From: Amia ocellicauda
Lineage: Eukaryota; Chordata; Actinopteri; Amiiformes; Amiidae
Direction: 5' to 3'
NCBI RefSeq assembly: GCF_036373705.1
Contig: NC_089869.1
Location: 10,055,676 to 10,119,675 of the forward strand
DNA length: 64,000 nucleotides
The stretch's first letter is position 1. The number at the start of each line of letters is the position of its first letter. Below the pieces are notes generated by a model, which was given only the letters and a program-made list of their open reading frames with translations, had not been told where the DNA came from and did not search any database. Positions 1 to 11,282 of the stretch are shown piece by piece. The translations under genes and the position numbers were made by a program.

Positions 1-665
1 GAAATGAAAGTCTTTTTTTTTTTAAGAAAAAGTTGTTAAATCACTTTAGATTATTGGTTCAAATACACTGAACACAAATATGAACGCAACATGTAAAGTG
101 TTGGTCCCATGTTTCATACACAAAAAAGGTTATTTCTCTAAAATTTTGTGCACAGATTAGTTTACATCCATGTTAGTGTGCATTTCTCCTTTGCCAGGAT
201 AATCCATCTCTGGACCAAAGAAAATCCTGTAGAAACATGAATGATACTCCAGAATAAGAACATGTACGCCCTATCCACAAAAGGGCACTTAAACATACCC
301 AGGATCGGTTTGTTTTTGGACACAATTCAACCTGTGTGCAGCAGACCAAAAAAAGAAACAGCCAATACAAAGAGGTAAAATCAATTTGTGGTCTGTTTGC
401 TTTAAATTACATGCTGTAATTTACCCAAGAGGCTGACAAAAATGTTTTACTCAAGACAAATTCTATAAAGACTTTCAACCTTAAAACTTATAATCAGCAT
501 TACAATGAGAAAAACAAGACAACGTCGAAGTTTTGATTAAGGAAAATAAAATACAAAGTTAATGCTTGTATGAACTTAACACTATCAGATTGTTTTAATT
601 AAATTTTGAATTATTAACATAATAAAAAAATGAAAACATTACAATTAAAAGATGAATTTACTCAC
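1..665 (-). other. HGSNAT-like intron 4 (part); no exon found
   Basis: The donor at 665-660 (GTGAGT) opens an intron running to the window edge. I looked for the membrane-spanning exon that should follow the lumenal domain and did not find one here. The stretch is AT-rich with no recognised repeat. Confidence 0.5.
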
Positions 666-3600
666 GAATGTAACTGTTAATGGGAGCCTTGTCAATACTC
701 TGGGTGCAGGTGACAGATCCCGATTCCTCTTGAACCCACGTGGAATAATGTCCTGCCTCTCCATACAATTGATCCCAGCTAGAAAGAAGAACTAAGTTCA
801 GTCAAGATCATTTGGGAATGCATGTTACATCTCCATAGGTTCAACATATTTTGAGGATTTATTACCTTCATCGTTATCAGAGGCTGAGGTTTGCAGGCCA
901 TAATGCGATGTTGTTTCACTCATGGTATATGCTTGTTCGGAGCAGTACAATTGTACATATAATAATTGACGATTCTCCTTCAGTGCAACCAAAATCATTG
1001 CAGATTCCCGTTATTGATTGACCCTCCAGAATGAAGCCAGTGCAAATGTTCCAGATGGGGATCAATATTTAATGTATGAAATAAGTGTTACTGTTAAACT
1101 GTCTGTGCCCCCCAAAGTGGGGATCTCCTTTAAATTAACACTGAACTATAAAACACCTTGAAAAGTTAACAACAATACGGCAATATGTTTGGTGTTCTTA
1201 AGGTAGAGTAAAAATAACTATTATCATTTTATCTTACAGGAGGAGGTGCCAATAATTGTATTAAAGAATTAAGCCATAATATGAATAAATGTAAAACCCT
1301 TGGAGCCAATGGTTTCCATAAATTGAAGTCCCATAATTACAATTACCTATTTTGGTCATTCGGCTATGATAAACAACATGCTTAATGTCCCTAATTATGT
1401 TATCATTGTGGGCTGCATCCCCATCAGAGAAATCCGTCTCCTATGGTTTTGAAGCAGTCATTACTGAACAGGCCACTCTAATCCATTTTGAGGCCTATCA
1501 CTCAGGCATCGCCACACTCCTGGGCTCTCTGTCTACCCAATGACCCCTGACTGGGCTCCTAATTAGAGTGGAAAAACAGACGGCAGCAACGTTAGAGCGG
1601 ACTGTGGAGCTAAGTTTAGTGCCATCTCTCTTTATGATGTAAACAAGTCGCAAGATTGTGAATTAAAACGAAGCTCTTAGTAGGTACCTCAAGAAGAATA
1701 AGAGCAGGGTTAATGGGACTTGGTAATAAAAAGGTAATGCTTTCCTCTTGAAATGAGCATCTCCTAATGCTGACAGAGATTAATATTTGAACAAGAAGCA
1801 AATAAGAATATAAAGCTGAGAAACATCAAGTTGAAAAAGTTTTTGTTCAAGGGCCAGACTGCTGCTCTTGGAATTGATAAATATGTTTTGATCCGGTACA
1901 TGTACGATTTGTTTTGGAAAATCATTTGCTAAGTGTTCTCCCAGTGTTCATGTTTGGTTCAAAAAGAAATCCCTACCCAGGATGTTGCACATTTCTGGTT
2001 TCAAAACCCACTTCAATATTCACCTCAGCTTGAGACAAAACATTTAATTATTCTCAAGACCTTAACAACAGTTGAAGTACTAGCCCTGGTAGAGCATTTA
2101 TTCCTACACAAAATCAAAATATGAACATTATCATTGAAAAGTCCTTGATGGAGCAAGCCTTTTTAAGGATCTGAAGATCTCTTCAAGGGCTTTGAAGTTC
2201 ATAGACATTAATGGCTAGTGCTCAAGTCCTCAAGTTTCTCATTGCAGCAGCTTTAGAGCGCCACCCGGTGTCACGGATGGATTACTGCTTCAACAGGAAT
2301 GTTTTCAGCTCGTGTTTCTTCAGCCCACAAGGTGCTTTGCTTGGCCTTATTGATTGACTGGGGAAAGACATATAATGCCATCACTTAGAGTGTATTTTTT
2401 TTCCTTTTGGTTTAAAAGAAAAGAGAAGGAAAAAAATCAATCACAGCATGGTCTGGTAAGGGACCTCTCCATTGATCTGAAGAAGAATCTCTGGATCGGA
2501 GCCCAAGAGAAAAGGAGCCACGTCGAGTGAAATCCAATGCTTTTAGAGTTCATTTAAAGATGACCCCAAATTAAATCTCCGGGCCCTAATGTCTAGTACA
2601 TTCAGATTGTTTATAAATACTGCTGCGAAAATCTTGCTCTTGAACATCCTTCTGAGGTTTCTGTGGCCCTGCAGCTCCCGGCTCTAAATTTTTAATGGGA
2701 TCTGTGTATTAGGGCCTTTTTATCGTTATTGGCATGTCAGGTTTTATTAACCCCAGGAAAATAAAATCAATAGGAAGCAGGATATTTTTAAAAAGGACAT
2801 CATTCTGGAACAAAGCAGGTCGTTATTAAATTCCTAATTCGGTCAATAAGGGCTGGAAGAGACAGGAATTGAAATGGCATCCTGTTTGTCACTGCCTGAG
2901 AGCATCTAAAAATAATTCCCACCTCCCCGTATACATGTCAACATTTGTGCAGGGCTAAATCCATTCTATAAGGGGTGTTGATTCCAAAAATGGACAATGC
3001 CGGCCTCGCTGCTAGTGTCAAGTTAAACAGATTAATAATCTTAAATCACATAAGATGCTGCACACATCATAGTATTTCCTTGATCCCCCCCTAGTGTTTG
3101 TATTAATTTTCAATTTTGCCCAGTCTATTAGCATTTCACAGGCATGTGCTTCGAATACACAAAATAATAATTAAGCATGGAGGCTTTCCAATTGTACATT
3201 TAATCAAATGCTCTAGAAAATGATTTGCAGCTTGGAGGTAAAACTACAGACTAGACATACCGCCCCTGTTTGCCAGCTCTAAATGGACAGTGATGCTGCT
3301 GTTTTATCTTTGGCTGCCTGTGAAAAAAATAACCTCTGTCCCCAAGAATGAAAATAACATTCCTTAAGAGGTCTACCAGCTGGAAGTATTTTCATGAACT
3401 GTGGAAAATGATGAAGATGATGGACTAATTAAACTGCAACTGCAATCCATTCTTCCCATGCAATTTAAGTGCTAACCAGAATAAAATCATCAACACATCA
3501 AGCTCGATTTAATGTTACTGTGATGTTGTGTCTAATAACAGTTAAAAATATTAAGAATCACTGTTCCTAAAAAATGTAGCTGACATTTGTCGAGAGGTTC

Positions 3601-6600
3601 GCTCGATGTTGTCAGATACGATGAACCTCAGCAATGAGACTGAACAGGAAAGTGGGTGCTTCTTGTGGGTGGGGATTAAAGCTACTCCCAGTCCATAAGC
3701 AATCCCATTCCAATTTAAACTGCAGATTCAGAAAACAATTGTTGAAATAAAAGAGAGAGATGCACAAATATTGACCTCAAAAGTAAACATTTAACAGATA
3801 TTCAACAGAATTCCAAATGGATGTTTCCCACCACAAAGATATTGAAGTATTATATTAATAGCTGAAGACGTTCAATCATTTTTGAGACCGGGAAATAAGT
3901 TCTCTCAGTTTTTAACATAAGCATGATAACAAACATAAGAACCTGGCCGTTAATAGCACTGTACCTGCAGAGGCTAGTATTTCCAGTTTCTCTTATGACT
4001 CTTAATGTTAAGGTGAACCTGGTGCGAATGGCGACAGAGGCGTTGCTCGAGTGATTTCCAGTTTTGGGTCCCAATGTGATCAAAGGCTGATACAGGCACT
4101 GGAGATAAAAAAATAAATTAATGAAATCAGACATATTTCTTAATGCAGTGGAGTTTGTTTTTTCTCTGAAATCAACAGGAACATCTGTGGGCTCATTCAA
4201 TATTCCACCAACTATTTTCACATTATGAAGTATTCTTTATGTGGCCATTTACCAGGAAATGACACCAGCAATGTAGTATGGTTGTATTGGCCGCAAAACA
4301 CTGAACACAGACTGTTTCAACCCCAGGACTCCAACCCCCCAAAGGAAGTGCAATATTAGAATTTGGTTATATCTAAAGCCAAGTCAAATAAAGAAAGGGC
4401 TGAGTTCTCTTTTTTCTTCATTTGCACCAATTCATTGTTGTGCTTTACACATCCCTCTGGTCTTGTTGAGGTCTGTGGATCTTGAATAAGAGGATAAGCA
4501 ATAATAGGCATCTGTCATTCAACGACACATGTTCCCTTGTTCCAGTAGGGACTATGTAATCCTAGAATATTGATCCTGTCTACAACAATGGCTCATATGC
4601 TTAGAACATATTCCTGGACTAATTGTTTTCCTTTCTGAAAAAAAAAAAAAATGGTAGGGCTGGAGGGGGGGTGGGGTTGGAAAGCTCAACTAATGTTCTT
4701 TGCAGTTGGCTTACAAGAAACAAAAGTAGATAAAACATCCTTCTTCAAACGAGAAAGCAATTAAGAGGACATTAGCACATTCCATCAACTTTGAGCATTA
4801 CTGTAGCCTGGTCTAATGGGGTTGTTTAATCAGCAATTAGCTTTATCAGTAAACGGATTTACTTGAACGAATGCTGCTGTTGTCGCTAGAAGACAAGCAT
4901 GTTGTAAGCAGCATCATTCAGCCCTGGGAGACAACTAGACCCTCTCACTTAGGATGTGAAACAAACAGTCCTTTGATCTTATTAAAGCACATTTTCAGTG
5001 GAAGCACCATCTCTAAGTAGGCCGACTCCTAATTTCTAATATTAACACACAAGGTCATAAAGTGAAGTTAAAAAAAAGCCAGAAAACAGTGATCAGAAAG
5101 AGGAAATAACAGAAAGAAAAAGAAAAAGAAACCCAGAGGAGATGATGTGTCGTGTTTCAGTTCTGATCTAAGAGACATCCCTGTAACTTTACACTTGCCT
5201 TGTCTCAGGACACGACTGAAAGAAATATGTGACCCCATACATAAATTGGTAACCCTTTAAAGCAAGGTGGTGTGATTCCTCATGAAATCATATGAATACC
5301 ATAAGATGAACACATGAACCCTAAACCTGTTATGCATGTATTTCACATGCGAACGCATGACATATTCATGTGTTAAACCTGTGCCATGCATACATTAGTT
5401 CATGAGGAACCACACCACCTTATTTTATTGGGTATACTGGGATGTTGTCCATTCGGCCTTAAGACAGAGTGCTGTCAAATATCCCCCCCTGCTGTAATAT
5501 ATATGAATAACTTTTCATGGGCTGTATTAAGAATCAGACAGAGATCTGTTTCAAGGGGGACACATGGTCTTGCTACAGTTTATGGGTTTTAGTATTGCTG
5601 GTTTTCATCCTGCCTTGCAACGCGGTCACTATAATACACGCCCTGTAATTGGTTGAAACGACAGGGGAAAGGGCGCGCAGTATCACGGATGGTGATTTGT
5701 TGAGGAAGACAATGCACACAGCCAATCACAGCGCGGTTACTGGCCGAGCAGGAACAAGCTGACCTGGAAATGGAAACAGTTCTACTACAAAGACAAAAAC
5801 ACGACTAATTGGGAGTCATTGGGAATTATTTGACAATAAACCGTCTGCAAATAACAGCAAATGAAACATATATAGGGAACTGACAAAGGAACGAGTCGAT
5901 AACAAACCCAGAACATAGTTATTGTCCTTTCACTAACACTTTACTTTCCTTGATTTTGAATACGTTTTTGTAACTTGATGCCTTAACTTGTAATACTTGT
6001 AAAACCTGAATATAATCAAGCTATAGGCTATTATTCAAGTTGGATTGTATTTGTACGATATTCCAGAACGCTTAATTATAATATATATGAGAGAGAGACA
6101 GATGGAAGCCAGTAAAATATGAATATAACTATATTAAATTATTTGTTTCGCTCACCCGTTGCCGCTCCCGCCGCCGTTTACTCCCGCGTTCTTAAGCACC
6201 CAAGATGGCGGACACAAACTCTCTCAGATTCAGCTGTTGCGGCTCTATTTCTGTTTTATATTATTATATATTTTATATTTCTGAGCCGTTAGCAGAGAGC
6301 AAGTGTAGCCATCTCCATCGTTATTGTTCTGTTTGCAAAAGCAACCTATTCAGTTACACGTTTAGATTGACTAATTGAGTGCGGGGAAGGGAGATACGGG
6401 TTAGCCTAGTGTTGTGTATTATGGAGGCTAAAGTGACTTGTGTATGAGTATTATACGACTGTCTATTGTTAGGCTCCTCCCTGCAGAATATATAAAGAGA
6501 TGACGAAGCAACTAATTTAAAATAGTAATGACATCATGATTTTATTTTTAGCGTCACCTTCAAAATATCTTCCCGCGCAACAGAGCTGGGTCGAACTGAT

Positions 6601-9600
6601 ATGCGTTTGTTAATTCAGACCTTGAATGTAATAATTAATTTCCTAAATCTTACATAATATCAGTACATAAAAATATAAATTATCTTAACAAAACTTACTG
6701 GCTTTTTTGGGTGTGACCCGCCCCTGTCACTCAATCCCCATTCGCTGTCATTTTAAACCTGCCTTCTCTCAAATCCAATCCCACTTGATTCGCATTTTAG
6801 TCTTTATTATTGACATTACTAAAAAAAAAAAAAGCTTACATGAACGAAATTGTCAATATTCTCTCAGTACTAGAACACTGTATTTTCATACTCTTGTGAG
6901 TATAATTGTATGAAGTCATCAGCCAAATAAATGAATACATACATACAGTATAGACAGGGTTTGAGTTTTACTCTTTGACTATAACTGTGTCAGTACTGTT
7001 TGAAATAATTGGACACTCATTGACATTGAGGATCCTCACCTGAAACTTCCTCCACAGCGAGATAGGATGGAGGGGAGCAGAGGCCAGTGACAGTAGAGGA
7101 GAGAGAAAAAGTATGGAGGGAAGAGACAGGGAAAGAGAAAGGGAAGCAGCACATTTCAGTACAGAGGAGACCAACAATAAAACGAAAGCATAGTGAAAGC
7201 AGTGCTGAAGGGGAGAGTAAGGTCAAGAGTTAATGGTCGCCAGAACTGTCTTCCTTTGAGGAAGATTCTTCACGCTCAACCACTGACAGCAACGACCTTC
7301 CTCTCCAGTTCCCACCAGTCCAATTATCAGGCTGCCCAAGAACAGGTAAGAGAGGAAAGATGATGCTCACATTGGTATTAGCTCCTATTTTTAGTGAAAA
7401 GTAAATAACTGTGGACGTACTCAGGCACTGTTCTGTTATGTCCTCCATATGATTCCTCTGTTTGTATTTCTTTGTCTTTCAGATGCTTTTAACCAGAAGT
7501 ATTTTGAGACTCACTTGCTGGGGGCTGGTGGGTTTGGTACAGTTTATGCTGGATTGAGGAGGGAAGATGGCCTTGAGGTAAGTTTTATTCAGGGCCGTAC
7601 GGATAATTTCAGAATTGGGGGGGAGATGCACTCATAGTGTACTTACAAAAACAGTTTATGAATTGAAATGTAGTGAATGTGGTTTATCCAATGTGAGAAT
7701 GTGCTGAAATATTAATTTCGTTTCTGTTTTATCTTTATTCATTATTGCATTCTTGTTTATTCTTATTCATTTTAGGTGGCAATAAAACACATCCAAATTG
7801 AGAATGTGGATTGGGATGAAGTTGCAAGTACATATTGATGTTTTACTTACCAGTACATATCTCAAATGGTGTTTCCCATTGAAAGATGGGATTTTTTTGT
7901 CAATCTGATGTCAGTTTAACACTCCAGAATGGGAAGAATTAAAAATAACCTCTCCTGCCTCACTGATGATCAGATGCAAACTGGAAATACAACTGTATAG
8001 TAAAATGGGACAGTGTGTGTTTGAGGCTGAGAGAAAGCAGACACCTCTCAGGTCTTGCACAGCATGATTTACCTGCTTTTCATGCTTTTCTTCATTCAAA
8101 ACGATTCAAATGTATTCATTCAAATGTAGATGTAGCAATTTTTTCAATAGGCCTTCTAAAATGTGGTAACATCTGAAATGATTTCATGCAGACTGTCGGG
8201 GCAAATACAGTCTAACGTCCCAGGGAGGAGATTCTGATGAAGATGGCTGGGACTGACACCGCATCCTCAGGAGTCATCAAACTGCTGGACTCTTTTGAGC
8301 TGCCTGACGAATACCTGCTCGTCCTGGAGCGGCCTGAGTTATGCCAGGACCTTTACAGCTATGCTGGGGACCAAGGAAACCACCTGCAGGAGACTGAGGC
8401 CAAGAGGTTCATGAAGCAGCTGGTGCAGACTCTACAGCACTGCCATGAGAAAGGAGTCCTGCACCGAGACATCAATACTATAGTTTGATTGCCTGATCGC
8501 CTGACCTTCTGACCGTTCCTGTTGCCGGCCCACGACCCTCTGCTTGCCTGACCCTTCTATCTCTTGTGTCTCTCCTGTCAAAGTCTCTTGTCATAAAAGT
8601 CCCAGCCACCGTCTAGTCTTTGGGAGTTCTGCTCTTTCACATCAACTGTGGGGATCTTCCCTTCAAAACAGAAGAGGAGATCATACATGGTGTGCTGCAC
8701 TTCCCAGCAGATGTCTCCACAGGTAAGGCAGAAGACCACCAGACCATCACCTGAAATGCTTCACTGATCCAAGGACCCCAACCCATTCCCTCCTTTTTTC
8801 ACCCACAGATTGCCAGAACCTGATACGTGGCTGCCTGGCCCACCAACCAGAGGACCGCCCATCCTTGGAGCAGATTCTGCTCCATCCCTGGATGTGGTGA
8901 ACTGGTGTGAGTGGTGGAAGGTGTGTACAATAAAAAAAAGCCTGGGACTGTGGCTGCCGATCGGCCTTCTTCCGCCTGCCCCTGCTGCCCTCTGTTGTGT
9001 CGTCACCGCGGGGCACCTCCTCTACTCCCCCTTCGGACCTGGACATCACTTTGGTCAGCCTCAGTCGTCCCCACTCCCTGGTGCCGCACTCTGGCCACCT
9101 GACTATGGTCCTGCGACTCCGGCTGCCCTCCTGGCACCCTTTATCACTTGCCCTCCATCACCTGGCTGGTGCGCCTCCCAGATTGGATTCTGGAGGGGGG
9201 TGGCCTTGGTATGGCTGTCCTTGGCCGTTGGTGTAGAGAGTGAGAAGAACAGAAATGAACAGATAAAAGGAAGACCCTGGGAACGAACTCTGGCTTTGAG
9301 CTTGACTACTCTTGGATCACGGACTCTGGCTCGGCTGCTGTTTGTCTTGTTTGCGTTTCATTAGTTATACGTGTAGGTTAGGGGTCTGTGACCACATTTA
9401 GTTTAGGCTCAGAAAGGAGCTAGGGCTTTGTGTCTGTGTTTTGTTCACTGTACATGAACCTATACTTCCTTCACCCCACTCCCCTGCCTTTGAGTTGCTG
9501 TTTCCTCGAGACCCCACCTATAGAGCCCTGGCATCGTGCCCCCCACACGGTGCCACACGTTATTATTCTTGTTGTAACCAAGGTGCATTAAATGTCAATG

Positions 9601-10573
9601 TCATTGTCTTCCCATCTTTACTGTGGTCGTCTTCATCTCCTGGTATCCATTCAATAGCTTCCTTTGCAGTGTGTCCGGCCCATTGCCATTTTAACATTCT
9701 CACTCTTTCAATGATGTCACAGATTTTGGTTTGATCTCGAATCCATTCTTTTTTTTTTCCTATCTCTTTTTGTTATTCCAAGCATACATACGAGTGCAGA
9801 ATGTGGGTGTCACGTTCAGGAGCAATGATGTGTGCATCAGGGTAAAGTGTTTCTAGACGCAGTTTGTGTCTGTGAGTGTTTCATGTGTGTGTGAACCAAA
9901 GGTTTGAAATAATTCCTAAACAGACACTCATAGACTAGCAGTTCTGTGAGACATTAAGGAAAGTCTAGGGAAATAGCTCCCCCTATTTGCTCCCTCTGGT
10001 ATTGTAGAAACACACCATCCACTTACCTTGTAGCAGTAATCTGAGACATAGTAAACGATGATGTCTTGTGGCAACAAATTGTGGATAGTCAGTAAAGCCT
10101 CATCCATTTTCAGATCATAAGCTGTAATATGACACACAACTACATAAATCAAACAATACAAATTGTTTATTGAGGGGCATTGTGAGAAAATACTTTAACT
10201 ACAACCATTACATGTAATACAAAATAGAGGAAATAAACACCTATAAACACAGTTCAGCACATTAAATCATTTTTGAGTGAAACCCCATTGAATTGCATTT
10301 CATTCTTTACCTATAAATGCCCTCTATATTTTCACAGAAGGGAACTTCCAATCTGATCACTTGCTTTATACATGTGATTTTGCTTATATTCAAGTCTCTG
10401 GTGTGAGTCTATTTACATCCTAAGATCATGTATAAATAAACACCTTAAACTATAACAGAAACCCATTTCCTACAGAGACTGACTTGCATATTCTTACCTA
10501 CAGACGACTTTACTTCAGCTAATAAAGCTGTGGAAAGAAGGAGTAAAAGAGCCGGTGTCATCCTGGGCTCCAT
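666..10573 (-). CDS. HGSNAT-like N-acetyltransferase, N-terminal exons 1-4 (partial)
   Basis: Four spliced exons: 10573-10498, 10121-10027, 4098-3965 and 778-666. All have GT/AG ends and consistent phases (1, 0, 2, 1), giving 139 codons; the gene continues off the left edge. Residues 1-25 hold a signal peptide (a run of five Leu after MTPA). Residues 26-57 contain [13 protein letters not shown], close to the ELKMDQALL-IHN stretch I recall from human HGSNAT, followed by the Cys pair C-Y-K-C across the exon 2/3 junction. Three N-glycosylation sequons (N72, N76, N97) and a G-E-A-G-H-Y-S segment (HGSNAT: G-E-F-G-N-Y-S) fit the lysosomal lumenal domain. HGSNAT is a multi-membrane enzyme that acetylates terminal glucosamine of heparan sulfate in lysosomes. 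Membrane and catalytic exons lie outside the window. Start: ATG at 10573, or the second in-frame ATG at 10559. Human HGSNAT is at 8p11, not beside PCBD1, so this may be a paralogue. Confidence 0.8.
1300..3560. promoter_or_regulatory. Candidate conserved noncoding blocks in HGSNAT-like intron 3
   Basis: This part of the 3.2 kb intron 3 (3964-779) has no transposon signature or microsatellite. Composition is balanced with many TAAT-type homeodomain cores, for example near 1340-1600 and 2570-3000. The texture resembles vertebrate conserved noncoding elements. This is inference from appearance only; nothing here encodes a recognisable protein. Confidence 0.25.
5249..5434. repeat. Palindromic MITE-like element
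   Basis: About 186 bp with inverted ends. The left end reads AAGGTGGTGTGATTCCTCAT and the right end is its near-perfect reverse complement (ATGAGGAACCACACCACCTT). The interior is also partly palindromic around CATGCGAACGCATG. It encodes nothing and is best read as a non-autonomous DNA transposon. A second copy of one end occurs at 35190-35240. It lies in intron 2 of the HGSNAT-like gene. Confidence 0.65.
5610..6240 (+). promoter_or_regulatory. CpG-rich, YY1-like promoter-type segment
   Basis: This stretch inside HGSNAT-like intron 2 is richer in CpG than its surroundings (GGGCGCGCAG near 5670; CCGCTCCCGCCGCCG near 6160). It has CCAAT boxes in both orientations (near 5648 and 5723) and a YY1-type CAAGATGGCGGAC at 6201-6213. 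YY1 sites of this form usually sit just downstream of TATA-less starts and point in the direction of transcription, here plus. The ATG inside the motif (6205) opens 57 codons that I do not recognise. It could be the old promoter of the pim-like gene at 7.2 kb. Confidence 0.35.
7244..8900 (+). pseudogene. PIM-like serine/threonine kinase pseudogene (copy A)
   Basis: Introns are retained, so this is not a retrocopy. A Ser/Thr-rich exon (about 7244-7345) joins in phase to 7483-7577, which has the glycine loop [12 protein letters not shown]. Exon 7776-7827 carries VAIKHI with the ATP-binding Lys. The exon from 8192 carries [20 protein letters not shown] and the catalytic loop start LHRDIN. Disruptions are a frameshift near 8213-8225; HRDIN (Lys to Asn) followed at once by a stop at 8486-8488; loss of DFG and the activation segment; and TAG inside PATV*SLGVLLF. 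The C-lobe resumes at about 8598-8722 and 8809-8900 ([15 protein letters not shown], then LLHPWMW and stop). It lies antisense in HGSNAT-like intron 2. PIM-like genes are heavily amplified in fish. Confidence 0.85.
9000..9612 (+). repeat. GC-rich 3' flank of pim copy A, shared with copy B
   Basis: This segment follows the kinase and matches 37350-36776 on the minus strand. Shared landmarks are CTCCTCTACTCCCCCTTCGG, CCTTCACCCCACTCCCCTGC and the end TGCATTAAATGTCAATGTCA. Open frames in it are shared only because the DNA is shared. It probably includes the old 3' UTR and flank of the pim-like gene. Homology stops sharply at about 9612, where LINE sequence begins. Confidence 0.7.
9617..9800 (-). 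mobile_element. LINE ORF2 C-terminal tail, copy 1
   Basis: Read on the minus strand it gives NEWIRDQTK, then KWQWAGHTA and EWIPGDE. This is the C-terminal tail typical of endonuclease/reverse-transcriptase LINE proteins (W-AGH-AR...W-P). Frameshifts are present. The same family occurs at 31322-31590 (minus) and, split, at 32290-32680 and 34989-35110 (plus). The clade cannot be fixed from the tail. Confidence 0.65.
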
Positions 10574-11282
10574 TTCAGTCAGGACTCCTCACTCTCGGAA
10601 GTGCCTGGACTCAAGTCCAAAGGCCCCAGTAAATGCATTCCTTTGCTTTTTTTTTTTTAAATCATTTTATGATAGCCCTGAAGTGAAAAAATGAAAATAA
10701 AAATAGTCTGATATTTAAATTTACTGACTAGTATGCAACATGTGTCTTTTATAATGTGGGCTCTCTCTCCACATGGCTGGGTCATAGAAACACAACAGCA
10801 CTGAGCTTTGGGATGCCCATCCACTCTCCGACTCCCTCAAACCCAAAGCCAAGCCCTAGTCTGAATGCTAAATGACCCAAAATAAAATGAATCGTTAATC
10901 AAATTTGTATAAAACTAGCAAAAGTTAATAACAGGATAACTAAATCACTATTACACAGATCTCTAGACCACACTGCTGTGGATGTTTCAGCAGTATCCTG
11001 AACCTGTTTCCTGAGGACTACAGCACAATCGGGGGGTTGGCAATACTATGAGGCATGCGGGTGTAATGAACTGATCTCTCTCACGTGGAAGACGGGGCTG
11101 TGTTCAAACTGCCTGTAGGACAGCATTCATTTTTGGTCAGGCTTCAGCATAGACATCTATCCTGGGCCTTTTTATCAATTCCAGCTGCTCCATTCAACAG
11201 CACTCAATTAAAAACAGTGAATGACTGCAGCTGAGACACACACAAGGTCTGGAGCTCTCTCTTAAGCTATCTACTTTGCACA
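10574..11282. promoter_or_regulatory. Shared promoter interval, HGSNAT-like / PCBD1
   Basis: The start codons of the divergent genes are only 709 bp apart, so the 5' UTRs and promoters share this interval. A TATA-like CTTTTTATCAA lies about 115 bp before the PCBD1 start codon, on the PCBD1 side. No strong CpG island is visible. Start sites are not defined. Confidence 0.5.

Noticed and set aside
666..923. A two-exon gene starting [10 protein letters not shown] at 923 and spliced to exon 778-666
   Set aside because: The frame is open and the donor at 865 is plausible, but exon 778-666 read in the phase set by exon 4098-3965 gives a clear HGSNAT-like sequence. The 923 start would use the wrong frame of the same exon.
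3850..4221. 123-codon minus-strand open frame
   Set aside because: Only 4098-3965 is real, as exon 3 of the HGSNAT-like gene; the rest is intron read-through.
8810..9364. 184-codon plus-strand open frame
   Set aside because: It overlaps the last pim exon in another frame and the GC-rich flank; no domain and no match in the equivalent frame of copy B.
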